Source: Acidovorax sp. Leaf160
GTDB taxonomy: Bacteria; Pseudomonadota; Gammaproteobacteria; Burkholderiales; Burkholderiaceae_C
NCBI RefSeq assembly: GCF_001424265.1
Contig: NZ_LMOV01000005.1
Span: forward strand, 28,166-92,165
Length of the DNA stretch: 64,000 bases
Direction: 5' to 3'
Shown here: in pieces, positions 27,904-36,233 of the stretch
How positions within the stretch are numbered: the stretch's first letter is position 1
Layout of the letters: the number at the start of each line of letters is the position of its first letter
Translations under genes and position numbers: made by a program
Notes under the pieces: model-generated
What the model saw: only the letters and a program-made list of their open reading frames with translations
Told to the model about the DNA's origin: nothing
The model's database searches: none

Positions 27904-28884
27904 CTACAGCTGGCCGAATTGGGTGTTGCTGAGTTCGTGCGGACGGGTGTCCGGCGCGGGCAGCTCGGTGTCTTCGAAACCCGTGCGGCCCGACAGGGCC
28001 GGCCCCACCGGGCCGGTGCGCACCGATTCGCCCGGCAGCATGGCCGGCGCGGGCGACATGCCCGCCGCTGCCGATGCCGGAACCGGTGCCGATGCGACCA
28101 GCGCACCCTGGCGGCTGGCGGCGGCGTCCAGCAGGGCGCGCTTGAATGCGGCCACCTCGTCGTCCTGGATCGGATCGGTGCGGCCGGCGATGTGCGACCC
28201 CGTCCCCGTCCCCATCGCAGTTCCTCCTGCGGCGACTGCCACCGCCGGGCCCCTGACGCTGCCGACGCTGCCGACGGGTGCCGGGCGGCTGTGCGCCGGC
28301 GCCTCGGCCTCCTGAGGGGACGCAGCGGCGGCCCGGGGCGGGCGCACCACCGGCGCCACCACCACCAGCGGCGGCGTGACCGGCGCCATGGACGGCGCGC
28401 AGGCGTAGGCCGGCGCGACCGCGGAGGCGGCATGGGCGGGGACGCCGGCATGGGCCGGCACCTGGTCGCTGATGCGCCAGTACACCGCCGTCACCTCGAT
28501 GTCGAAACGGGTCTTCGCGGTCTGCACGATCAGCGCTTCGATCTCGCTCAGCCGCACGGTTTCGCCGCCGTATTCGCGCGCCAGATCGACCATCGCCAGA
28601 AAGCGCTGGCCGCGCTGGTCGAGCGACAGCACCTTGAACTTATAGCCGGCGGAGAGCACTCCCGCGCGGACCATGGCGTCGCGCACCACGGCATAGAGCA
28701 GCTCACGCCGCTCCATGCGCTCGGTGCGGCGCCCGGCGGCATCGGCGGGCGGCTGCAGGTGGGGCTCCACCAGCCCCGCTCCGGGCACGGCGGGCCGCGC
28801 CATGCGGCCGTTCCGCTGGGCCGGCGCAGACGCCCCGGAACGGGACGGCCTGGGTTCGCGGAACAACCAACTGAGCAGAGACAT
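27904..28884 (-). CDS. Ala/Pro-rich protein of unknown function
   Basis: Not recognised. 326 residues from the ATG at 28884 (MSLLSWLFREPRPSRSG); an upstream start at 28899 is possible. A compact, probably folded part lies at about 55-145 (RRELLYAVVRDAMVRAGVLSAGYKFKVLSLDQRGQRFLAMVDLAREYG, then LSEIEALIVQTAKTRFDIEVTAVYWRI). After it comes a long low-complexity Ala/Pro/Val-rich tail. No signal peptide or membrane helix is clear. The third-position GC bias agrees with a real gene on this strand. The divergent or downstream neighbours give no functional clue. Confidence 0.7.
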   Translation of the reverse strand: MSLLSWLFREPRPSRSGASAPAQRNGRMARPAVPGAGLVEPHLQPPADAAGRRTERMERRELLYAVVRDAMVRAGVLSAGYKFKVLSLDQRGQRFLAMVDLAREYGGETVRLSEIEALIVQTAKTRFDIEVTAVYWRISDQVPAHAGVPAHAASAVAPAYACAPSMAPVTPPLVVVAPVVRPPRAAAASPQEAEAPAHSRPAPVGSVGSVRGPAVAVAAGGTAMGTGTGSHIAGRTDPIQDDEVAAFKRALLDAAASRQGALVASAPVPASAAAGMSPAPAMLPGESVRTGPVGPALSGRTGFEDTELPAPDTRPHELSNTQFGQL

Positions 28885-29068
28885 GCCGTACTTTCGCAAG
28901 AGCGCAGGAAAAGATGCGAATCAGTTTAGCCGGCGTCCCGGGCGGCCTTTGTACGCAGACTGCCCGATTCCACGGCAGCGCCGGACGCGGCGGCGCCCGG
29001 GGCTGGTCGGCGGCATCTGTGCCGGCACGCACCGGGCAAAGCGGGCACGGCGGCCGCGGCGTGCGCGC

Positions 29069-29566
29069 TCAGGTCGCGGCGATGCGGCGGCGGCGGTTGG
29101 CCAGGCGCCGGGCGAGCACGGCGCCGGCCGCCATCGCCAGCTGCAAGGCGGCGGCGGGCTGGCGGTTGGAAAGCTCGGCAAAGCGCATCGCCGTCAGGCT
29201 CCACAGCACGCAGGGGGCGCCGGCCTGCACCGTGGCGCTGCGCGGGCGATGGGAAAAGAAACCGCCCTCGCCGACGATGGAGCCCGGCCCGACGATGGCC
29301 AGGCGCAGGCGGGCCTTCTCGTCCTCGGAGTGCACGCTGAGGGTGCCGCTTTCGACCAGGTAGAGCGTGCGGTCCGGCTCGCCCTGGCGGAACAGCACCT
29401 GCCCGGCCGGCAGCGACACCGGCAGCAGGTAGGGCGCGAGCGCCTCCCACTGCTCGGGATTCAGCACGTTGTCCAGGCCGTCGTCGGAAGCGGTGGCCGA
29501 TTGCACGGCCTGCAGCAGGCCGCGCAGGTCGGGGCGGGAGGGGGTGGAATGCAGGGCAGCGCTCAT
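29069..29566 (-). CDS. cyclic nucleotide-binding domain protein without a DNA-binding domain
   Basis: 165 residues. The central part matches the cNMP-binding fold (LPAGQVLFRQGEPDRTLYLVESGTLSVHSEDEKARLRLAIVGPGSIVGEGGFFSHRPRSATVQAGAPCVLW). The C-terminus is a short basic helix (LARRLANRRRRIAAT); there is no helix-turn-helix of the Crp/Fnr type. A Crp-like sensor or partner protein is likely rather than a transcription factor. It lies 56 bases downstream of mnmE on the same strand. Confidence 0.82.
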   Translation of the reverse strand: MSAALHSTPSRPDLRGLLQAVQSATASDDGLDNVLNPEQWEALAPYLLPVSLPAGQVLFRQGEPDRTLYLVESGTLSVHSEDEKARLRLAIVGPGSIVGEGGFFSHRPRSATVQAGAPCVLWSLTAMRFAELSNRQPAAALQLAMAAGAVLARRLANRRRRIAAT

Positions 29567-29622
29567 CGGCGGCGACCGTAACCGCGATCGGGCGCCGGCA
29601 CAAGGGGGGCGTGCGACGGCGG

Positions 29623-31098
29623 CTACTTGCCGATGCAGAAGCTGGAGAAGATCACGCCCAGCAGGTCGTCGGACGTGAATTCGCCGGTGATGGCGTTGAG
29701 CGCCTGCTGCGCCAGCCGCAGTTCCTCGGCCAGCAGGTCGAGCGCCGGCCCGGCGGCGTGCAACTGGGCCGCCGCCTCCATCAGGTGGCCATCGACCGCC
29801 TGCAGCGCGGCGATGTGGCGGGCGCGGGCGATGTAGAGCCCTTCGGGCGCGGCCTGCCAGCCGGCCACTTCCAGCAGCAGGCGCCGCAGCGCGTCGAGCC
29901 CGGCGCCGGTGCGCGCCGAGAGCCGCACCGAGGGCCGGGGCGCCCCGCCCTGCCCTGGCTCCGCGCCGGCCGGCTCCGCCATGTCCGGCAGCGCCACCAC
30001 GTCGCCGTCCACGCGGTCGAGCTTGTTCCAGACGTCGATGACGGGCACGTTGCCCGGCACCTTCCGGGCGATGGCGCCCGCGATATCGGCCTCTGCGGCC
30101 ATGTACTCGGCAGCGTTCGCGCGACTCAGGTCGTGCAGGAACAGCACGGCGTCGGCCGCGGCGATCTCGTCCCAGGCGCGGGCGATGCCGATCTTCTCGA
30201 CCTCGTCGTCGCTCTCGCGCAGGCCGGCGGTGTCGATCACGTGCAGCGGCACGCCTTCGATCTGGATGGTCTGCTGCACCTTGTCGCGCGTGGTGCCGGC
30301 GATGGGGGTCACGATGGCCAGTTCCGCCCCGGCCAGCGCGTTCAGCAGCGAGCTCTTGCCCGCATTCGGCTGGCCGGCGATGACGACCTTGATGCCCTCG
30401 CGCAGCAGCGCGCCCTGGCTGGCGCGGCGCATCACCTCCGCCAGGGAGTGCTGCAGTTTCGATAGCTGCCCTGCCGCGTCCGCCTTGCGCAGGAAGTCGA
30501 TTTCCTCTTCCGGAAAGTCGAGCGTGGCCTCCACCAGCATGCGCAGGTGCACCAGCGCGTCGCGCAGGGCGTGGATCTCCTGCGAGAAGGCGCCCGCCAG
30601 CGACCGGCTGGCACTGCGTGCCGCGGCCTCGGTGCTGGCGTCGATCAGGTCGGCGATGGCTTCGGCCTGGGCCAGGTCGATCTTGTCGTTGAGGAAGGCG
30701 CGCTCGGTGAATTCGCCCGGCTGGGCCAGCCGCAGGCCGGCCAGCAAGGGAGCGCCGCCCTCGCCCGCCGGCGCTGCTGCTGTCGCCGCCGCCGCCTCCA
30801 GGCAGCGCGCCAGCAGCAACTGCAGCACCACCGGCCCGCCGTGGGCCTGCAGCTCCAGCACGTCTTCGCCGGTGTAGCTGTGCGGTGCGGGAAAGTAGAG
30901 CGCCAGCCCCTGGTCGATGGGCTGGCCGGCCGCATCGCGGAATGGCAGGTAGGTCGCTTCGCGGGGTTTCAGCGCCCGGCCGCAGAGCGCGTGCACCAGC
31001 CCGCCCAGGCCCCTGCCCGACACGCGCACGATGCCGACCGCGCCGCGCCCGGGGGCGGTGGCGATGGCGGCGATGGGATCGGTGTGGCGGGGCAGCAT
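29623..31098 (-). CDS. mnmE: tRNA uridine-5-carboxymethylaminomethyl modification GTPase MnmE
   Basis: With MnmG, modifies the wobble uridine of several tRNAs. 491 residues from the ATG at 31098 ([31 protein letters not shown]). A longer frame upstream runs through the dispersed repeat and has no homology. An N-terminal formyl-THF-binding domain, a helical domain and an embedded G domain are present: [16 protein letters not shown] near 240, [12 protein letters not shown] and [17 protein letters not shown]. The C-terminal FCIGK holds the conserved cysteine. It lies in the usual position near yidC and rnpA, though an ABC binding-protein gene separates them here. Confidence 0.96.
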   Translation of the reverse strand: MLPRHTDPIAAIATAPGRGAVGIVRVSGRGLGGLVHALCGRALKPREATYLPFRDAAGQPIDQGLALYFPAPHSYTGEDVLELQAHGGPVVLQLLLARCLEAAAATAAAPAGEGGAPLLAGLRLAQPGEFTERAFLNDKIDLAQAEAIADLIDASTEAAARSASRSLAGAFSQEIHALRDALVHLRMLVEATLDFPEEEIDFLRKADAAGQLSKLQHSLAEVMRRASQGALLREGIKVVIAGQPNAGKSSLLNALAGAELAIVTPIAGTTRDKVQQTIQIEGVPLHVIDTAGLRESDDEVEKIGIARAWDEIAAADAVLFLHDLSRANAAEYMAAEADIAGAIARKVPGNVPVIDVWNKLDRVDGDVVALPDMAEPAGAEPGQGGAPRPSVRLSARTGAGLDALRRLLLEVAGWQAAPEGLYIARARHIAALQAVDGHLMEAAAQLHAAGPALDLLAEELRLAQQALNAITGEFTSDDLLGVIFSSFCIGK

Positions 31099-31205
31099 GG
31101 GCGCGAGGACTCCGGCGGGACGGGCAACAAGGGGAGCGCGATGATAGCCCTGCCGTCGCCACGGCGTTCCCCACGGGCCGGCGCCGGAGGGGCCCGCGCC
31201 CGCGC

Positions 31206-31306
31206 TATCAAAAAAATAGCTGCCTGCGCTGGATTCTTGGGCACCTGCAATGGTTTTGCCATTCCAGGGCCCGTGCAATCAGCGCAGGCAGCTATGGTTT
31301 GAATAG
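31206..31306. repeat. dispersed palindromic repeat, copy 3 (complete two-armed form)
   Basis: GCTATCAAAAAAATAGC plus TGCCTGCGCT (31206-31232) is mirrored by AGCGCAGGCA plus GCTATGGTTTGAATAGC (31281-31306). The 15-mer ATAGCTGCCTGCGCT and its inverse are exact. The 48 bases between have a further inverted centre, ATGG/CCAT around TTTTG. The whole could fold into one long hairpin of about 100 bases. It lies between mnmE and the binding-protein gene. Confidence 0.82.
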
Positions 31307-31359
31307 CACCCGGGGGCGCCCCGGGGTACGGGGCGGCGGGCCGGGCGCGGGGGGCCGGC

Positions 31360-32958
31360 TTACTTGATGGTCGTCCAGACGGGCATGGGGCGATCATCCG
31401 CGCGGTGCTGCGTCTCGACGCCCTTGCGCATCGCCCAGGGGCGGATCTGGTGGTGCAGCGGCAGGTAGTAGTACTCGTCCTTGACCAGCTTCAGCGCGCT
31501 GCCAATCAGGGCGTCGCGCTTGGGCGCATCCATCTCCACCTTGATCTGGCTGATCATCTCGTCGAGCTTGGGGTCACTGAAGCGGCCGCCGTTGTAGACG
31601 CCCGCCGCCGTCTTGCCCTGCTTGGTGGACATCAGCGAGTCGAGCGAATAGAGCGCGTCGAACGTGGCCACGCCCCAGCCGAACAGGTAGGCGCTGACGT
31701 CGTTGTTCATCACGCGGCTGACGAACTGCGCCATGGGCGCGGCCTGCAGCGTGGTCTTCACGCCGATGCGCGTCCACATCGCCGTGACGGCCTGGCAGAT
31801 GGCTTCGTCGTTGACGTAGCGGTCATTCGGGCAGTCGAGCTTGAGCGCGAAGCCGTTCGGGTAGCCGGCGTCGGCCAGCAGCTTCTTGGCGGCTTCCACG
31901 TCGTACCTGGCGGCGCGTTCGTCCAGGCTCTTGCTCCAGCCGTTGACCATGGGCGCGACCATGGTGCCGGCGGGCACCGACAGGTTGCGCATGGTGCGGC
32001 TGTGGATGCCGGCCGAGTCGATGGCCTGGTAGAGCGCCTGGCGCACGCGCTTGTCCTTGAGCGGGTTCTTGCCGGGCGTGCCGGCGCCGGGCAGCTCGTC
32101 GCGGAACTGGTCCAGACCCAGGTAGATGGTGCGGTTCTCGGCGCCTTCGATGAGCTTCAGGTCGGGGCTGGCCTTCATGCGGGCCAGGTCCTGCGGAGGC
32201 GGATCGACGACGAAATCGACCTGGCCGGAGATCAGCGCGGCCGAGCGCGTGGCCGCCGACTTGATGGGCGTGAACACCACTTCGTCGATGTTGCCGGTGG
32301 GCTTGTCCCACCAGGCGTCGTTCTTCTTGAGCGTGATCTTCACGTCGGGCTGCCAGCTGACCAGGCTGAAGGGGCCGGTGCCGTTGGCGTTGCGCGAGGC
32401 GAAGTTCTCTTCCTTGCCGGCGTAGTCCTGCGCCTTGGTCGAGTTGTTCTTCTCGGCCCAGGCCTTGTTCATGATGCGCGCCTCGGTCAGCTCGCGCAGC
32501 AGCACCGGGTTGGGGCCCTTGAGGATCAGCTCGACGGTGAAGTCGTCGATCTTCTTGACCTCTTTCAGGCTCTGCACGGACGACTGCATGTTGGAGGGCG
32601 GAGTCATCGCGCGGGTCAGCGAGAACACCACGTCGTCGGCGGTGAAGGGCGAGCCGTCGTGGAATTTGACGCCCTTGCGCAATTCGAAGCGCACCTGGGT
32701 CGGGGAGACCTGGGTCCACTGCGTGGCCAGCGCGGGCTGGATCTGGTACTTCTGGTCGTAGCGCACCAGGCTTTCATAGACCTGCTGCAGGAAGGCATGC
32801 GTCGTCTGATGGTTCTGGGCGTGGGGGTCCGCAGTCAGGATGTCGTTGGCGCCCGCCCACCGCATGGTGGCCGCACCCGCCGAGCCGGCGGCCAGAAAGG
32901 CCGCAAGCGCCACGGTGCCGAGGGTCCGGTTCATCAGTTTCAAACGCTGTTGTTTCAT
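31360..32958 (-). CDS. ABC transporter periplasmic peptide-binding protein (SBP_bac_5)
   Basis: 532 residues, DppA/OppA-like. The signal peptide is KLMNRTLGTVALAAFLAAGSAGA with cleavage before ATMRWAGAND. The family signature runs FHDGSPFTADDVVFSLTRAM, with YLFGWGVATFDALYSLDSLMST near the C-terminus. The ATG at 32958 is preceded by a clear ribosome site (CTGGAGGCTCGTTG). No permease or ATPase genes are adjacent, so it either serves a transporter encoded elsewhere or is an orphan. The ligand is probably a peptide or a related compound. Confidence 0.9.
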   Translation of the reverse strand: MKQQRLKLMNRTLGTVALAAFLAAGSAGAATMRWAGANDILTADPHAQNHQTTHAFLQQVYESLVRYDQKYQIQPALATQWTQVSPTQVRFELRKGVKFHDGSPFTADDVVFSLTRAMTPPSNMQSSVQSLKEVKKIDDFTVELILKGPNPVLLRELTEARIMNKAWAEKNNSTKAQDYAGKEENFASRNANGTGPFSLVSWQPDVKITLKKNDAWWDKPTGNIDEVVFTPIKSAATRSAALISGQVDFVVDPPPQDLARMKASPDLKLIEGAENRTIYLGLDQFRDELPGAGTPGKNPLKDKRVRQALYQAIDSAGIHSRTMRNLSVPAGTMVAPMVNGWSKSLDERAARYDVEAAKKLLADAGYPNGFALKLDCPNDRYVNDEAICQAVTAMWTRIGVKTTLQAAPMAQFVSRVMNNDVSAYLFGWGVATFDALYSLDSLMSTKQGKTAAGVYNGGRFSDPKLDEMISQIKVEMDAPKRDALIGSALKLVKDEYYYLPLHHQIRPWAMRKGVETQHRADDRPMPVWTTIK

Positions 32959-33024
32959 CAACGAGCCTCCAGAAAGAAAACAATTGAGGGAAGCAGACAG
33001 CCTAGCAATGAACGTACCGAAAAG

Positions 33025-33048
33025 ACAGCGGCCGCCCGAAGGCGGCCG
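33025..33048 (-). terminator. intrinsic terminator of the rpmH-rnpA-yidD-yidC operon
   Basis: On the minus strand CGGCCGCC, the loop TTCG, GGCGGCCG and then CTGTCTTTT. The stem is a perfect 8-base match (33029-33036 with 33041-33048) with a stable UUCG tetraloop. It lies about 60 bases after the yidC stop. Confidence 0.85.
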
Positions 33049-33110
33049 TTGGGGATTGCCCGAATGGCGCTGCGCGTGGTCGGCGCACCAGTTCGGGGCA
33101 GGGGGTCGGG

Positions 33111-34835
33111 CTAGCGGAACTTCGGCAGGTTGAACTGCGGCGGCACGCCCATGCGGGTGTTGATGATCCACTGCTGCGCGATCGACAGAATGTTGTTCGT
33201 CAGCCAGTACAGCACCAGGCCGGCCGGGAAGAAGAAGAACATCACGCTGAAGATCAGCGGCATGAACCACATCATCTTGGCTTGCAGCGGATCCGGCGGC
33301 GCGGGGTTGAGCGCGGTCTGCAGCAGCGAGCTGGCCGTCATCAAGAGCGGCAGGATGAAGTACGGGTCGGGCGATGACAGATCGCGGATCCAGCCGATCC
33401 AGGGCGCGTTGCGCATTTCCACGCTGGACAGCAGCACCCAGTAGAGCGCAATGAACACCGGGATCTGGATCATGATGGGGAAACAGCCGCCCATCGGGTT
33501 GACCTTCTCCTCGCGGTAGATGCGCATCATCTCCTGCTGCATCTGCTGCGGCTTGTCCTTCAGACGCTCGCGCATCTCCGTGATCTTGGGGTTGATGGCC
33601 TTCATCTTGGCCATCGACGCATAGGCCTTGGCATTGAGCCAGTAGAAGGCGATCTTCAGCAGCAGCACCAGGGCGACGATGGACCAGCCCCAGTTGTTCA
33701 GCAGCTTGTGCAGCTGGTCGAGCAGCCAGTAGAGCGGCTTGGACAGGATGGTGAGCCAGCCGTAGTCCTTGACCAGCTCCAGGCCCGGGTAGAGCTTTTC
33801 CATCATGGTCTCGATCTGCGGGCCGGCGAAGAGGCGCGCATCGACGGCCTTGGACTGGCCCGGGGCGATCTCGCCGACCTTCATGATCATGCCGACCGAG
33901 TACAGGTTGGTGTCCACCTTGCGCACGAACAGGTCGCGCTGGATGCCGTCGGCCAACAGCCAGGCCGCGGCGAAATAGTGCTGCACCATGGCCACGTAGC
34001 CGTTGGGCGACGCCTTGTCGATCTCGGCCTTGCCGCTCTCGATGTCCTTGAATTCGACCTTGTGGTACTTCTTGGCTTCGGTGTAGACGGCCGGGCCGGT
34101 GAAGGTGGAATAGAACGATGACTCGCCTGGCGGCTTGTTGCCGTCGCGCACCAGCTGCAGGTAGAGCTGGGGCGACACGGGGGCCGTGCCGGTGTTGACG
34201 ATCTCGTGCTTGACCGAGATGTCGTAGGCGCCGCGCTTGGCGGTCCAGGTCTTGACCAGCTTCACGCCGCCCATGTCGGCCGACTCGAAACGAACGCTCA
34301 GCTCGTTCTCGTTGTCACCCAGCGTGCGCGAGCCGGGCACCAGCGTCATCGGCGTCTTGTGGGTGGGGAAGTTGCCGCCGATCAGGCCGGTCTGCGCCAG
34401 GTAGACGCGCTGCGCGCTCTCGTCGAGCAGCACGAAGGGCTTGGACTTGTCGGCCATGTCGGCGTACTGCAGCAGCTCGCCATGCACCAGGGTGCCGCCT
34501 TCGCTGTCGAAGCCCAGGCGCAGCACGTCGGTGGTGACGGTGACGCGCTCGCGCGCTGCCGCCTGCACCGGTGGCACGGCGCCGCCGGGCACCTGCTGTG
34601 CGCCGGCCGTGCCGGTGGCCGCAGGCGCGGTCGGCACGCTGTTGGCGCCGGTGGCGGCAGCGGGTGCCGACGAGGCGGAGGCGGCCGGCGCATTGGCCGG
34701 CGCGGACTCGGTCTGCGCGACCGGTGCCGGGAAGAAGGTGGCCTTGTTGCCGTTGTGGATCTGCCATTTGTCCCAGAGCAGGACCATGGAGAAGCCAAAG
34801 ATCACCCACAGGATGGTGCGGCGAATGTCGTTCAT
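33111..34835 (-). CDS. yidC: membrane protein insertase YidC
   Basis: Inserts and folds inner-membrane proteins. 574 residues: an N-terminal helix (RRTILWVIFGFSMVLLWDKW), an Ala/Pro linker, the large periplasmic beta domain (about 80-330), then the five-helix insertase core from about 350. That core includes NWGWSIVALVLLLKIAFYWLNAKAYASMAKMKAINPKITEMRERLKDKPQQMQQEMMRIYREEKVNPMGGC. It ends WIINTRMGVPPQFNLPKFR. The start overlaps the yidD stop (ATGA). Confidence 0.97.
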   Translation of the reverse strand: MNDIRRTILWVIFGFSMVLLWDKWQIHNGNKATFFPAPVAQTESAPANAPAASASSAPAAATGANSVPTAPAATGTAGAQQVPGGAVPPVQAAARERVTVTTDVLRLGFDSEGGTLVHGELLQYADMADKSKPFVLLDESAQRVYLAQTGLIGGNFPTHKTPMTLVPGSRTLGDNENELSVRFESADMGGVKLVKTWTAKRGAYDISVKHEIVNTGTAPVSPQLYLQLVRDGNKPPGESSFYSTFTGPAVYTEAKKYHKVEFKDIESGKAEIDKASPNGYVAMVQHYFAAAWLLADGIQRDLFVRKVDTNLYSVGMIMKVGEIAPGQSKAVDARLFAGPQIETMMEKLYPGLELVKDYGWLTILSKPLYWLLDQLHKLLNNWGWSIVALVLLLKIAFYWLNAKAYASMAKMKAINPKITEMRERLKDKPQQMQQEMMRIYREEKVNPMGGCFPIMIQIPVFIALYWVLLSSVEMRNAPWIGWIRDLSSPDPYFILPLLMTASSLLQTALNPAPPDPLQAKMMWFMPLIFSVMFFFFPAGLVLYWLTNNILSIAQQWIINTRMGVPPQFNLPKFR

Positions 34836-35125
34836 GAAGTCTTCTTAGGTGAGGACGAAGAGGAGGCGGAGGGCATCAGCCGCGAGAACAGGCGCGCCGC
34901 CCGGGGCGGCTCGTCCGGCACGGGGTCGAGCCCGCCGTCGCACCACGGATGGCACCGCGCCAGCCGGCGCACGGTGAGGTAGCTGCCCACCGTGGCGCCA
35001 TGGTGTTCCAGCGCCTGCAGCGAATACGCCGAGCAGGTGGGCTCGAACCGGCAGGCCGAACCCAGCCAGGGACTGAGCAGCAGGCGGTAGGCGCGCACGA
35101 TGCCCATGAGCAGCGCGCGCATCAT
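34832..35125 (-). CDS. yidD: membrane protein insertion efficiency factor YidD
   Basis: A small protein that helps YidC function. 97 residues. The core LLMGIVRAYRLLLSPWLGSACRFEPTCSAYSLQALEHHGATVGSYLTVRRLARCHPWCDGGLDPVP carries the family's conserved cysteines and the YRxxLSPxxGxxCRFxPTCSxY pattern. Start at the first of two tandem ATG codons (35125 or 35122), overlapping the rnpA stop. The C-terminal Ser-rich tail is non-conserved. Confidence 0.95.
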   Translation of the reverse strand: MMRALLMGIVRAYRLLLSPWLGSACRFEPTCSAYSLQALEHHGATVGSYLTVRRLARCHPWCDGGLDPVPDEPPRAARLFSRLMPSASSSSSPKKTS

Positions 35126-35691
35126 GCCGCGACCCCGCCCGGTGCCGGTTGCAGCGATGGCGCGGCGGCAGGAGGTAAGGTGGCAGGAGGTGCGGCGGAC
35201 GGTTCGGTGCGCGCGGCGCCGGAGCGCCGCACGGCATGGCCGAACAGCTGCAGCAACTCGGCACGCACGGCACGCTTGAGTTCGTCGGACGTGGCGCTCA
35301 GGAACTGCTTGCGGTCGAAAGTGGCCCGCAGCCGCACCACGTGCGCCGCCACGGGCAGCTGCGCCTCGAAGGTGGCCGCCACCGCATGGATCTGCCGCTT
35401 GATGGCATTGCGCGTCACCGCGCGGCGCGCCCACCGCTTGGGCACCATCGCGCCCATCCACGGCCCCTGGCGTTCTCCGCGCACCACGGCAAACAGGGCC
35501 TGCGGCCCCTGCGTCGTCGGCAAGGAACCGGGCCCTGTGGGAGGCGATGCCGCCGCAGCCGCCGAGGCGGCAGCAGGAGCGCCCCCGCCTTCCTGCAGAC
35601 CCAGCCGGTGCAACGCGAAGTGCGCGGTGCGGGAAACAGTTCCGCCGGCCATGGCGGCCTGGAACTGCGGGCGGGTCTTCAGCCGGTGCAT
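35122..35691 (-). CDS. rnpA: ribonuclease P protein component
   Basis: Protein subunit of RNase P, which trims tRNA 5' ends. 189 residues from the ATG at 35691 (MHRLKTRPQFQAAMAGG). The RNA-binding RNR motif is present (RRAVTRNAIKRQIHAVA). It is longer than the usual about 120 residues because of an Ala/Pro/Gly-rich insert at about 33-66 and a low-complexity C-terminal tail of about 40. It sits between rpmH and yidD as expected. Confidence 0.93.
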   Translation of the reverse strand: MHRLKTRPQFQAAMAGGTVSRTAHFALHRLGLQEGGGAPAAASAAAAASPPTGPGSLPTTQGPQALFAVVRGERQGPWMGAMVPKRWARRAVTRNAIKRQIHAVAATFEAQLPVAAHVVRLRATFDRKQFLSATSDELKRAVRAELLQLFGHAVRRSGAARTEPSAAPPATLPPAAAPSLQPAPGGVAA

Positions 35692-35776
35692 GGCAGCGAT
35701 GTCCCGGTCGGGGACGTGGCAGCGCAAGGCAGCAAGCGGGAAAGGCGGTGGGCCGAAAGCCGGACGGCCTGCGCGC

Positions 35777-35911
35777 TTAGACGGCCAGGCGCTTGCGGCC
35801 CTTGGCGCGGCGGGCGTTGATGACGGCGCGGCCGCCACGGGTCTTCATGCGCACGAGGAAACCGTGGGTGCGGGCGCGGCGGGTCTTGGAAGGCTGGTAA
35901 GTACGTTTCAT
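35777..35911 (-). CDS. rpmH: 50S ribosomal protein L34
   Basis: A 44-residue, very basic ribosomal protein. It starts [20 protein letters not shown] and ends [11 protein letters not shown], with the family-wide [12 protein letters not shown] core. First gene of the leftward rpmH-rnpA-yidD-yidC operon, 85 bases before rnpA. Confidence 0.98.
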   Translation of the reverse strand: MKRTYQPSKTRRARTHGFLVRMKTRGGRAVINARRAKGRKRLAV

Positions 35912-36012
35912 GATCGATCCTTGGGGGTCAGTTACGGGCCGGCCCGGTCAAGGGCATGCGCCGCCGAGCAACTTCCCACGAAAAGGAGAAAAAGGCCGCC
36001 CGGGCTTCATCA

Positions 36013-36030
36013 CCCTGAACACATTCAGGG
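36013..36030 (-). promoter_or_regulatory. hairpin in the rpmH leader
   Basis: CCCTGAA (36013-36019) and TTCAGGG (36024-36030) with a 4-base loop lie between the putative rpmH promoter and its start, in the 5' untranslated region. It could act in autoregulation of rpmH or in mRNA stability. Confidence 0.4.
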
Positions 36031-36039
36031 AAACCCGAG

Positions 36040-36068
36040 ATTATTGCAGGCTTGGCGGCGGCTGGCAA
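36040..36068 (-). promoter_or_regulatory. putative sigma-70 promoter of rpmH
   Basis: On the minus strand TTGCCA (36063-36068), a 17-base spacer and AATAAT (36040-36045). The -10 is preceded by GC rather than TG. It is oriented to rpmH with a leader of about 125 bases. Confidence 0.55.
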
Positions 36069-36155
36069 TCCACTGCCGGATCAACGCGATTTCCCGGCCA
36101 CCGTGGCGGCCGGCGCGCGAAGGCCCGCACAGCGGCCGGGACAAGGCGCGGCAGG

Positions 36156-36215
36156 TTGTGGATAACTCCTTGACAAGCTAGAATCGCGCCCCTTCATTCG
36201 TTCCTCCTATCCACA
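36156..36215 (+). promoter_or_regulatory. oriC: putative origin segment: DnaA boxes and dnaA promoter
   Basis: A perfect DnaA box (TTATCCACA on the minus strand) is at 36157-36165, and an 8/9 box (CTATCCACA) is at 36207-36215. TTGTGG (36156-36161), a 17-base spacer and TAGAAT (36179-36184) could be the dnaA promoter, with its -35 overlapping the first box, so DnaA autorepression is plausible. The rpmH-dnaA gap is a usual oriC position in this order. Only two boxes and no obvious AT-rich unwinding element are visible, so the full origin may extend elsewhere. Confidence 0.5.
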
Positions 36216-36233
36216 CAAAAAGAAGCCGCAGCA

